From Streptomyces ambofaciens ATCC 23877 (GTDB taxonomy: Bacteria; Actinomycetota; Actinomycetes; Streptomycetales; Streptomycetaceae): 64,000 bases of DNA. This document shows, piece after piece, positions 8,539 to 16,223 of the stretch (positions within the stretch are counted from its first letter, which is position 1; the number at the start of each line of letters is the position of its first letter). The position numbers were made by a program, and so were the translations under genes. The stretch lies in contig NZ_CP012382.1 of assembly GCF_001267885.1 (NCBI RefSeq), positions 1,537,001 through 1,601,000 of the forward strand, written 5' to 3'. Below the pieces are notes generated by a model. It was given only the letters and a program-made list of their open reading frames with translations. It did not search any database and was not told where the DNA came from.

Positions 8539-9732
8539 CTACCGCTCCGGGGGCGCGAACAGGGCGTCCTGGGCGCGGTCGCGTGCGGTCAGCAGGGCTC
8601 CGCGCAGTACGGCGCCGCCGCCCAGGATGCTGGGCCGCACCTCGGTGGCCAGCGGCGACATCCGGGTGAGGCGGTGCTGGACGCGGGTGGCCAGGGCGTC
8701 GGCGCCGGCCCGGCCGACCTCGCCGGCCAGCACCACGCAGCCGGGGTCCAGGACCGAGACGACGGCGGCGGCGCCGAGGACGACCCGGTCGGCGAGCGCG
8801 TCGAGGAAGCGTGCGGCGGCCGGGTCCGTGCCGGACCGGCGCACCGCATCCCGTACCAGCGCGGCGGCGTGCCGTTCGGGTTCGTCCGGGGGTGCCGTCA
8901 CCCCGTGCTCCGCCGCGAGGGCGGTGACCGCCGCGGCGCCGGCCACGGAATGGAAGCCGCCGTCGCAGTCGGTGGCCGACGGCAGCCCCGAGGTGCCCGG
9001 CACCGGCAGGAAGCCGATCTCGCCGGCGCCGCCGGACACGCCCCGCCGCAGGGTGCCGTCGAGGACGATCGCGGCGCCGATGCCGAGGCCGAGCCAGAGC
9101 AGGACGAAGGTGTCCCGGTCCCGGGCCGCTCCGTCGCGCTGCTCGGCCAGGGCGGCCAGGTTGGTCTCGTTCTCGACGCCGATGCGTGCCTCGGGGAACT
9201 TCTCCTGCAGCGCGGCCATCAGCCGGCGGTGCCACTCGGGCAGTCCGGTGGAGTCCCGCAGCTCGCCGCCCGCCGGGTCGATCAGGCCGGGTGCGCCGAT
9301 GCCGACGGTGTGCAGCCGGACGGCGCCGGCCTCCTTCGCCGCGCGCTCGACCAGGCTCACCGCCTGCTCCACCGCGGGACCGGTCCCGGTGTCGTCGCCG
9401 ATGGGTACGGACGCCTCGGCGAGCACCCGGCCGAGCAGGTCGGACACCAGCACGGCGACGCCTTCGGTCCGGACGTCGAGGGCGGCCAGGTGGGCGCGGC
9501 CGGCGACGATGCCGTACAGCTTGGCGTTCGGCCCGCGGCGCTGCTCGCCGGACTCCCCGGCCACCTCGATCAGACCGGAGACGGTGAGGCGTTCGACGAG
9601 GTCGGCCACGGTGGGCCGGGACAGGCCGGTCAGCTGCTTCAGCTGCCCCGCCGTCAACGGGCCCTCCTGCTGGAGCAGGCGCAGGGCGAGCCGGTCGTTG
9701 ATGGCCCGGGCGGTGCTCGGGGATGCGGGCAT
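8539..9732 (-). CDS. ROK-family transcriptional regulator
   Basis: The 397-residue protein has an N-terminal winged helix (about 20-75, AGQLKQLTGLSRPTVADLVERL) and a C-terminal sugar-kinase-like ROK fold (GIGAPGLIDPAGGELRDSTGL, VENETNLAALAEQ, LGLGIGAAIVLDG). ROK regulators usually sense sugars or sugar derivatives. The cysteine-rich zinc motif CxCGxxGC that normally follows GEIGH is absent; here the sequence is GGAGEIGFLPVPG, so both the His and the zinc cysteines are lost. It is divergent from an MFS gene, with a perfect palindrome between them at 9785-9807. It is probably an autoregulated repressor of the transporter; the ligand is unknown. Confidence 0.9.
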   Translation of the reverse strand: MPASPSTARAINDRLALRLLQQEGPLTAGQLKQLTGLSRPTVADLVERLTVSGLIEVAGESGEQRRGPNAKLYGIVAGRAHLAALDVRTEGVAVLVSDLLGRVLAEASVPIGDDTGTGPAVEQAVSLVERAAKEAGAVRLHTVGIGAPGLIDPAGGELRDSTGLPEWHRRLMAALQEKFPEARIGVENETNLAALAEQRDGAARDRDTFVLLWLGLGIGAAIVLDGTLRRGVSGGAGEIGFLPVPGTSGLPSATDCDGGFHSVAGAAAVTALAAEHGVTAPPDEPERHAAALVRDAVRRSGTDPAAARFLDALADRVVLGAAAVVSVLDPGCVVLAGEVGRAGADALATRVQHRLTRMSPLATEVRPSILGGGAVLRGALLTARDRAQDALFAPPER

Positions 9733-9784
9733 GCCGGGATCCTTCCAGATCGGCGGCGCGGAGGCCCACGCCGATATCCCCTAT

Positions 9785-9807
9785 CTATCAGGCAGGGTTC
9801 CTGATAG
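9785..9807. promoter_or_regulatory. Palindromic operator between ROK gene and MFS gene
   Basis: CTATCAGG (9785-9792) and CCTGATAG (9800-9807) form a perfect inverted repeat with a 7-base spacer. It is one of the few AT-rich patches here and lies between divergent starts at 9732 and 9874. Position and symmetry fit the operator of the adjacent ROK regulator. Confidence 0.75.
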
Positions 9808-9873
9808 TTTACGCGGCGCAGCGACGCCAGGGGGCCGAGTCGGCCGAACGGACCCGACGAAGGGGGCAGGAGA

Positions 9874-11085
9874 ATGAGCACAGTGGTCTACGCGCTACGC
9901 GAGGTGAGGCGCGCCCGGTACGCCGTGGCGGCCGTGTTCGCCGTGCACGGCGCCGTCACCGGCTCGTTCGCGACGCGGGTGCCGTGGATCCAGGACCATG
10001 CCGGGGTGAGTGCGGGCCAGTTGGGCCTGGCGCTCGCCTTCCCGGCGCTCGGCGCCTCCGTCGCCATGCCGCTGGCCGGCAGCGTCAGCCACCGCTTCGG
10101 CGCCCGCACCGCCCTGCGCGGGCTGCTGGCCCTGTGGACGCTGGCACTGGTCCTGCCGTCCCTCGCCCCGAGCCTGCTGACGCTGTGCCTCGCCCTCTTC
10201 GTCTACGGCGCCACCGCGGGCATGTCGGACGTGGCGATGAACGCGCTGGGCGTGGAGATCGAGAACCGCCTCGACAAGTCGATCATGTCCGGTCTGCACG
10301 GCATGTGGAGCGCGGGCGCCCTGGTCGGCTCGGCGGCCGGCACGCTCGCCGCCCACCTGGGCTCGGACGCCCGGCTGCACCACGCGCTGGCCGCCGCGGT
10401 GCTGACCGTGGCGGGCCTGGTCGCCTGCGCCTGGGTGCTGGACCTCCAGCCCGCCGAGGACGAGGACCCGCCGCCGAGGTTCGCGCTGCCCCCGAGGTCG
10501 GCGCTGCTGATCGGCGCGGTCGGGTTCTGCGCGGTGTTCGCGGAGGGCGCGAGTCTGGACTGGTCCGCGGTCTACCTGCGGGACGAGCTGGGAACCTCCG
10601 CCGGTCTGGCGGCGGCGTGCACGACGGGCTTCACGCTCACCATGGCCCTGGCCCGGTTCGCCGGCGACAAGGTGGTGGACCGGTTCGGCGCGGTGCGCAC
10701 GGTCCGGGTGAGCGGTGTGCTGGCCGCGCTCGGCGGTCTGCTCATCGTCCTCGGGGGACATCCGGCGGTGGCGATGACCGGCTTCGCGCTGATGGGCCTC
10801 GGCATCGCCGTGGTCGTGCCGCTGTGCTTCGCCGCCGCCGGACGCGCCGGCTCCAACCCCAGCCTGGCCATCGCGGGCGTCGCCACCATCACGTACACCT
10901 CGGGCCTGGTCGCGCCGAGCGCGATCGGCGGCCTGGCCGAGGTGACCAGCCTGGTGGTGTCGTTCGGTCTGGTGACCCTGCTGACCTGCTGTCTGGTGGT
11001 GTTCGCGAAGGTGCTGCGCGCCGGGGACCGGGACCGGCCGAAGATCAGTCCGTCGAGCGCAGGAGTGCCCGACCGGCGGCCCTGA
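9874..11085 (+). CDS. MFS transporter
   Basis: The 403-residue protein has about 12 hydrophobic segments in two halves. It includes the loop motif GSVSHRFGARTALRG between helices 2 and 3, and ATAGMSDVAMNALGVEIENRL, a feature of the fucose-permease/YbjJ-like MFS group. The ATG at 9874 follows GGGGGCAGGAGA. It is transcribed away from the ROK regulator and probably controlled by it, which suggests a sugar or related solute. Its last 41 bases overlap the convergent thioesterase gene. Substrate and direction cannot be read from sequence. Confidence 0.9.
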   Translation: MSTVVYALREVRRARYAVAAVFAVHGAVTGSFATRVPWIQDHAGVSAGQLGLALAFPALGASVAMPLAGSVSHRFGARTALRGLLALWTLALVLPSLAPSLLTLCLALFVYGATAGMSDVAMNALGVEIENRLDKSIMSGLHGMWSAGALVGSAAGTLAAHLGSDARLHHALAAAVLTVAGLVACAWVLDLQPAEDEDPPPRFALPPRSALLIGAVGFCAVFAEGASLDWSAVYLRDELGTSAGLAAACTTGFTLTMALARFAGDKVVDRFGAVRTVRVSGVLAALGGLLIVLGGHPAVAMTGFALMGLGIAVVVPLCFAAAGRAGSNPSLAIAGVATITYTSGLVAPSAIGGLAEVTSLVVSFGLVTLLTCCLVVFAKVLRAGDRDRPKISPSSAGVPDRRP

Positions 11086-11512
11086 AGGTGTCGCTCCACG
11101 GCGCCGGACGCAGTGTCGCGGAGTCCAGCCTGACCAGCACCCGGGTACCGCGGGCGTACGTGGTGGTGCCGTCCGGGGAGCAGAACCGGAAGCCGTACGT
11201 CAGCCCGGTCGTGCCGAGGCGGTCCAGCCAGAGGTGGACGGCGTACGCGCCCGGCCGGGTGACCGGCGCCTCATAGGTGATGGTCAGTTCCTTGACCGCG
11301 TTGCAGGCGTCGCCGGCCGCCGCCCAGTCGCCCTCGAAGCGGAAGCCGTGCTCGGTCCACAGCTCGGCCCAGGCCCGCTCGACCATCACGGGGTACCGGG
11401 CGTTGTGCAGCAGCCCGAGGGCGTCCAGGTCGTCGAAGTGCACGGTGACGGGAACGAGCCGGCCGTACCGCGGGGCGGACAGGGCGGGGGCGGTGGGGAC
11501 TTGGGCGGTCAC
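11045..11512 (-). CDS. Acyl-CoA thioesterase, hotdog fold
   Basis: The 155-residue product matches the 4-hydroxybenzoyl-CoA thioesterase type. VTVHFDDLDALGLLHNARYPVMVERA contains the Asp-x-x-(A/G)-x-x-x-x-(H)N active-site segment, and the hotdog beta strands follow. The start is GTG at 11512 after CAGGAGTCCGCC. It converges on the MFS gene with a 41-base coding overlap and is divergent from the NCS2 permease. Acyl substrate unknown. Confidence 0.88.
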   Translation of the reverse strand: MTAQVPTAPALSAPRYGRLVPVTVHFDDLDALGLLHNARYPVMVERAWAELWTEHGFRFEGDWAAAGDACNAVKELTITYEAPVTRPGAYAVHLWLDRLGTTGLTYGFRFCSPDGTTTYARGTRVLVRLDSATLRPAPWSDTFRAAGRALLRSTD

Positions 11513-11566
11513 GGCGGACTCCTGGTGGTGCGCGGTGGTGCTGACGAACGGACGATCCCCTCCATC

Positions 11567-11582
11567 CTAAGCGGACGCTCAG
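11567..11582. promoter_or_regulatory. Imperfect palindrome in divergent thioesterase/permease spacer
   Basis: CTAAGCG-GA-CGCTCAG pairs at six of seven arm positions. The size and symmetry resemble TetR-type operators. It lies 54 bases upstream of the thioesterase start and 95 bases upstream of the permease start. The regulator is not identifiable nearby. Confidence 0.4.
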
Positions 11583-11677
11583 TACGCCCTCTCGGGAAGG
11601 TGCAGGTCAGCCGCACGGCCGGGCACCCCCGACAATGGTCCGGACAGACCTCAGTACAGAGAAAGCGAAACCTCACC

Positions 11678-13159
11678 ATGGACCTCGGCGTGCGCTGGAA
11701 GCTGCACGGTGACGGGCGCACGCCCGCACCCGGAGCGGTGGTCCGCCCCGACGAACGGCTCTCGTGGCCCCGCACGGTCGGGCTCGGCGCCCAGCACGTG
11801 GTGGCCATGTTCGGGGCGTCCTTCGTGGCTCCGGTCCTGATGGGCCTGGACCCCAACCTCGCGATCATGATGTCGGGCGTGGCGACCGCCATCTTCCTGC
11901 TCGCCACCCGCGGCCGGGTGCCGAGCTATCTCGGCTGCTCGCTCTCCTTCGTCGGCGTCGCCGCGGTGATCCGGGCCCAGGGCGGCACCAGCGCCACGGT
12001 CACCGGCGCGGTCCTGGTCGTCGGCGCCGCGCTGTTCCTGGTGGGTCTCGCGGTGCAGCGGTTCGGGGCGCGGATCATCCACGCCGCGATGCCGCCCGTC
12101 GTCACGGGCGCGGTGGTGATGCTGATCGGCTTCAACCTGGCCCCGGTCACCGCCTCCACCTACTGGCCGCAGGACCAGTGGACGGCCCTGCTGGTGATGC
12201 TGTTCACCGGTCTGGCCGTCGTCTGCCTGCGCGGCTTCTGGTCCCGGATCGCGATCTTCATGGGGCTGGTCTTCGGTTACGTCCTCTCCTGGGTCCTCGA
12301 CCGGATCTTCGGGAGGATCCACTCGGTGGACGGCAGCGGCAAGCTCACCGACCACTGGCGCCTCGACCTCTCCGGCGTGGGCCAGGCCGACTGGATCGGC
12401 CTGCCGTCCTTCCACGGACCGAGCTTCGAGTGGTCGGCGATCCTGGTCGCCCTGCCGGTCGTCATCGCGCTCGTCGCGGAGAACGCCGGGCACGTCAAGG
12501 CGGTCGGCGAGATGACCGGCGACCCGCTCGACGACAAGCTGGGCACGGCGATCTCCGCGGACGGCGTCGGCTCCATGCTGTCCACCGCGGTCGGCGGCCC
12601 GCCCAACACCACGTACTCCGAGAACATCGGCGTGATGGCCGCGACCCGGGTCTACTCCACGGCCGCCTACTGGGCCGCCGCCGGATTCGCCCTCCTCTTC
12701 GGCGTCTGCCCGAAGTTCGGCGCGGTCGTGGCCGCCATCCCGGGCGGCGTCCTCGGCGGCATCACGGTCATCCTCTACGGCATGATCGGCCTGCTCGGCG
12801 CGCAGATCTGGATCAACGCCGAGGTGGACCTGCGCAACCCGCTGAACCTGGTGCCGGCCGCCGCGGGCATCATCATCGGCGTCGGCAACGTCAGCATGGA
12901 GTTCACCGACACCTTCTCGCTCAGCGGCATCGCGCTCGGCACCGTGGTCGTCATCACCGGCTACCACGCGCTGCGGGCCTTCGCCCCGGCCCACCTCAAG
13001 ACGCAGCGGCCGCTGCTCGACGAGGGCACGTCGTCGTACGACGAGAAGTCCGGGCCCTCGCACGACGTGAAGACCGGGGCGCCGCAGCAGGAGAAGACCG
13101 GGGCGCCGCGCGACGAAGGGCCCGGCGGCGCCGACGGTTCTCAGCGCGCCAGGTCGTAG
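11678..13159 (+). CDS. NCS2-family nucleobase (uracil/xanthine) permease
   Basis: The 493-residue membrane protein has about 12-14 hydrophobic segments and NCS2 landmarks: LGAQHVVAMFGASFVAPVLMG at the N-terminus, VALVAENAGHVKAVGEMTG with the substrate-binding Glu, and the PNTTYSENIGVMAATRV signature. The UraA-like form of that signature favours uracil. The ATG at 11678 follows GAGAAAGCG; the frame is open further upstream but without support. A hydrophilic C-terminal tail carries a degenerate EKxGxPxxE repeat. The last 19 bases overlap the convergent GH6 gene. Confidence 0.92.
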   Translation: MDLGVRWKLHGDGRTPAPGAVVRPDERLSWPRTVGLGAQHVVAMFGASFVAPVLMGLDPNLAIMMSGVATAIFLLATRGRVPSYLGCSLSFVGVAAVIRAQGGTSATVTGAVLVVGAALFLVGLAVQRFGARIIHAAMPPVVTGAVVMLIGFNLAPVTASTYWPQDQWTALLVMLFTGLAVVCLRGFWSRIAIFMGLVFGYVLSWVLDRIFGRIHSVDGSGKLTDHWRLDLSGVGQADWIGLPSFHGPSFEWSAILVALPVVIALVAENAGHVKAVGEMTGDPLDDKLGTAISADGVGSMLSTAVGGPPNTTYSENIGVMAATRVYSTAAYWAAAGFALLFGVCPKFGAVVAAIPGGVLGGITVILYGMIGLLGAQIWINAEVDLRNPLNLVPAAAGIIIGVGNVSMEFTDTFSLSGIALGTVVVITGYHALRAFAPAHLKTQRPLLDEGTSSYDEKSGPSHDVKTGAPQQEKTGAPRDEGPGGADGSQRARS

Positions 13160-14346
13160 GCGTAGGACGGCGTGAAGGTGCCCGGCTCCCCCTTGCAGCC
13201 GTCCGACTCCCCCGGCAGCTTGACCCACAGGTAGGCGTCGACGCGGCCCAGGCCGGTGCTCAGGGTCGGGGCGCGGCCCAGCTTGCGGCCGTCCGGGTCG
13301 CACCACTGGCCGTCGGGTGGGGCGCCGTTGCCGTTGCGGCTGGTGTCGATGACCGCGCCGAGACTCGCGGGGCCGCCCAGGGCGTCGAGCACCGCGCGGT
13401 CGTAGGCGACCTCGTCGGCGGTGGCGTGGAAGTTGGAGACGTTGCTGAAGATGCCGTCGGAGGAGGCGGCCGAGGCGGCGCCGGCCTGCTTGAGCCAGCC
13501 CGCCTGCCTGGCGGGCGCGTGCCAGCCCGAGTGGCCCGCGTCGAAGTAGACCCGGGCCCTGGGGTTGGCGTCCTTCATGACCCGCCCGGCCCGGGCCAGC
13601 GAGGCGAAGCGGTCGGCGCGCTCCCCGGCGCTCAGGCACTCCGCCTGGGCCACCGAGTCGGGCTCCAGGACGACGATGACGTCTCCGGAGCCGAGCCCGG
13701 CGGCGAACCGGTCGATCCAGTCGTCGTAGGCGTCGAGGTCGGGCGCCCCGCCCTCGGAGTGGCCGCCGCAGTCCCGGCCGGGTACGACGTAGGGCACGAC
13801 GACCGGCACCCGGCCCGACTCGGCACCGCCCGAGGTGACGGCGCGGACCCGGGCGGTGATGTTCGCGGGCGTGTGGTCGGCGAACCAGACGGCGGCCGGG
13901 TGGTCGGCTATCCGGGAGCCGATGACGTCCTGGCGCGGGTCGTCGGGGTGGGCCCGGACCCAGTCGAGGACCTGGGACTCGGGGTGCCGGTAGAGCCGGG
14001 TGGGGGCCGCGGGGGCAGGAGGCGTCTTCCTCTGCGACTTCTTCGCGGGCCTCTTCGCCGGCGAGGGCCCGGGGCTCGCCTTCTCCGACGGAGACGGCGA
14101 GGCGGTGGCCGTCTCCGTCGCCGACGGTGACGGCACCACGGGCAGGGAGTGCAGCCGGGGCGAGTGCGTCACCTGCGGCCGTGCCCCGTCCGCGCCGCCG
14201 CCGTCGTCGCCGAGCACGGACAGCATGCCGGTCGCGGTGCCCACCGCGACCACGACGGACGCCGCGGCGACCATCGCGCCGCGGCGGGCGGCACGCCTGC
14301 GCTCGGCCCTGCGAGCGGCCAGGCGCCGGGCACGAAGGCCTGACAC
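13141..14346 (-). CDS. Exported or membrane-anchored GH6 beta-1,4-glucanase-like enzyme
   Basis: The 401-residue protein starts with an Arg-rich segment and one hydrophobic helix (VAAASVVVAVGTATGMLSVLG, about 27-47). A Ser/Pro/Lys-rich linker leads to a GH6 domain (about 115-400). GH6 features are VPYVVPGRDCGG, VVLEPDSVAQ with the acid Asp, GIFSNVSNFH, VIDTSRNGNGAPP, WCDPDGRKLG and YLWVKLPGESDG. GH6 enzymes cut cellulose or related beta-1,4-glucans. The family's usual DRDC is GRDC here. The start is GTG at 14346 in AACCGTACGTG. Anchoring rather than release is possible because no clear cleavage site is seen. Confidence 0.88.
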   Translation of the reverse strand: MSGLRARRLAARRAERRRAARRGAMVAAASVVVAVGTATGMLSVLGDDGGGADGARPQVTHSPRLHSLPVVPSPSATETATASPSPSEKASPGPSPAKRPAKKSQRKTPPAPAAPTRLYRHPESQVLDWVRAHPDDPRQDVIGSRIADHPAAVWFADHTPANITARVRAVTSGGAESGRVPVVVPYVVPGRDCGGHSEGGAPDLDAYDDWIDRFAAGLGSGDVIVVLEPDSVAQAECLSAGERADRFASLARAGRVMKDANPRARVYFDAGHSGWHAPARQAGWLKQAGAASAASSDGIFSNVSNFHATADEVAYDRAVLDALGGPASLGAVIDTSRNGNGAPPDGQWCDPDGRKLGRAPTLSTGLGRVDAYLWVKLPGESDGCKGEPGTFTPSYAYDLAR

Positions 14347-14448
14347 GTACGGTTCCCCCTCCCCCGCACGGCGGGCGCGTTCCCCCGTTCTGGGGAAGCG
14401 GCGGGCCCGCCGGCACTCCGGCCACCCTAAAGCTGGAACCCTGCCGCC

Positions 14449-15144
14449 ATGGCGCACTGCGAACAAGTCCCGGCGGCCGTCCGGACGGTGGACACGGTCC
14501 TCACCCGGATGCGCGCCCTCGACACGGCGCTGCCCGCACAGGACGGGGTGGCCGTCTTCAACCGCGTCTACCTGACCGTCACCGAGACGGTCGACCGGCA
14601 CATCGACGGTGGCGGGTTCCCGGACGCCCGGGCCGCGATCGCGCTGGACGTGCGGTTCGCCGAGCGCTATCTGGCGGCCGTCGACACGCTGGAGAGGGGG
14701 CACCGGCCGCCCGCGTGCTGGCGGCCCCTGTTCCAGTTCCGCCGCCATCCCGGCGTACGACCGCTGCAGTTCGCGCTGGCGGGCATCAACGCGCACATCG
14801 GTCACGATCTCGCGCTGGCCGTGGTGGACACCTGTCGTACGCTCGGCTGCGATCCCCTGGAGCTGGAGGACGAGTTCGACCGGGTGGGCGAGCTCCTCGT
14901 CTCGCTGGAGGAGCGCGTCCGCGACGAGCTGATGCCGGGTCCCGACCTCCTCCAGATCACCGACCCGCTGACCCATCTGCTCGGTTCCTGGAGCCTGGAG
15001 CGCGCCCGCGACGCCACCTGGGCCGCGGCCCGCGCCCTGTGGGCGCTGCGCCGGCTCCCGGACCTGGCCGGGGAGTTCACGGAGCGGCTGGACGCGGCCG
15101 TCGGCTTCGCGGGCCGCATGCTGCTCACCCCGCTGCCGGACTGA
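14449..15144 (+). CDS. DUF5995 family protein
   Basis: The 231-residue soluble protein resembles the DUF5995 family of actinobacteria, judging from VFNRVYLTVTETVDRHIDGGGFPD, ERYLAAVDTLERGHRPPACWRPLF and AGINAHIGHDLALAVVDTCRTLGC. It is mostly helical. No catalytic role is established for the family that I know of. The conserved His residues in INAHIGHDL might bind a metal. The ATG at 14449 has only a weak ribosome site. It is divergent from the GH6 gene and 98 bases before the oxidoreductase. Confidence 0.75.
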   Translation: MAHCEQVPAAVRTVDTVLTRMRALDTALPAQDGVAVFNRVYLTVTETVDRHIDGGGFPDARAAIALDVRFAERYLAAVDTLERGHRPPACWRPLFQFRRHPGVRPLQFALAGINAHIGHDLALAVVDTCRTLGCDPLELEDEFDRVGELLVSLEERVRDELMPGPDLLQITDPLTHLLGSWSLERARDATWAAARALWALRRLPDLAGEFTERLDAAVGFAGRMLLTPLPD

Positions 15145-15242
15145 ACCGCCCGGTCGCCGCATGCGGGCGGAACTCCCGCACGATCACTGCACGTTGCACC
15201 TTTCAGCAGCCTCGCACCCCGACCGCGAAGGAGCACCCGGAC

Positions 15243-16172
15243 ATGGCGACCCGGCTCGGACTCGGCCTCCCCCAGATGCGGCAGTACGACCTCGGCAAGG
15301 ACGTCCCCGACGTGGCCCGCGCGGCGGAACGGACGGGCTACGACAGCCTGTGGGTCTTCGAGCGGGCGCTCTTCCCCGAGCCCGCCACCCAGGGGCTGTA
15401 CGGCGTCGAGGGCCTGCCCTGGCCGGACGAGTACCGGAACGTGGCGGAGCCGCTGGTGACCCTGACCCTCGCCGCCGCGGCCACCGAGCGGGCGGAGCTG
15501 GGCACCAGTGTGCTCGTCGCCCCGCTGCACATCCCGTTCCAGCTGGCCAGGGCGCTGGCCTCGCTGGACGCGGCGAGCGGCGGCCGGGTGGTCGCGGGCT
15601 TCGGCACGGGCTGGTCCCACGACGAGTACGCGGCGGCCTCGGTCCGCCCCTTCGCCGAACGCGGGCGGGCTCTGGACGAGCTGATCGCGGTGTGCCGCGC
15701 GGTCTGGGGCCCGGACCCGGTGGTGTACGACGGCGACCTCACGAAGATCGCGTCCGCGGTCGTCGGTCCCAAGCCCGTCAGGCCCGTCCCGATCCTGCTG
15801 GCGGCGAGCAGCGGGAAGGCCCGGCGCCGGCTCGTCGACCACGCCGACGGCTGGCTGCCCGCGGGCACGGGTGTCGAGGCCGTGGCCGCCCAGTGGCGGC
15901 AGCTGCGGGAGCTGGCGGAGGAGCGGGGGCGTACGGAGCCGATCCGCACGGTGCTGCGGGCCAACGCCCGCCACCGCGCGTCGGCCCCCGCGGGCGCCGG
16001 CCGCCGCCCCTTCCACGGCAGCGTCGACCAGATCGTCGAGGACCTCGCCGCCCACGCCGGGATCGGGCTCGACGAGATCCTCGTCGACCTCCAGGGTTCC
16101 GCGCGGGACGCCGAGGAGCTGAAGGACGTGGCCGCCGAGGTCTACGAGAAGGCCAGGGCGGCCGGGGTCTAG
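15243..16172 (+). CDS. LLM-class F420-dependent oxidoreductase
   Basis: The 309-residue protein is a luciferase-like monooxygenase/F420 oxidoreductase. It has the TIM-barrel pattern LGLGLPQMRQYDLG, AERTGYDSLWVFERALFPEP, LGTSVLVAPLHIPFQLARALASLDAASGGR and VAGFGTGWSHDEYAA. The last is the usual stretch contacting the deazaflavin. The ATG at 15243 follows AAGGAG with nine-base spacing. F420 rather than FMN is inferred from the family subgroup. The substrate cannot be deduced. It converges on the davB gene with a hairpin between them. Confidence 0.87.
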   Translation: MATRLGLGLPQMRQYDLGKDVPDVARAAERTGYDSLWVFERALFPEPATQGLYGVEGLPWPDEYRNVAEPLVTLTLAAAATERAELGTSVLVAPLHIPFQLARALASLDAASGGRVVAGFGTGWSHDEYAAASVRPFAERGRALDELIAVCRAVWGPDPVVYDGDLTKIASAVVGPKPVRPVPILLAASSGKARRRLVDHADGWLPAGTGVEAVAAQWRQLRELAEERGRTEPIRTVLRANARHRASAPAGAGRRPFHGSVDQIVEDLAAHAGIGLDEILVDLQGSARDAEELKDVAAEVYEKARAAGV

Positions 16173-16204
16173 GTCTCCCCCCTGCTGGTCTCTCCCTGGC
16201 TGCG

Positions 16205-16222
16205 CCGGCCCCGGAGGGCCGG
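16205..16222. terminator. Short convergent hairpin between LLM gene and davB
   Basis: CCGGCCC and GGGCCGG pair around the loop CGGA. The hairpin lies between the two convergent stops and ends two bases from the davB stop. It could act on both strands. Confidence 0.5.
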
Positions 16223-16223
16223 G

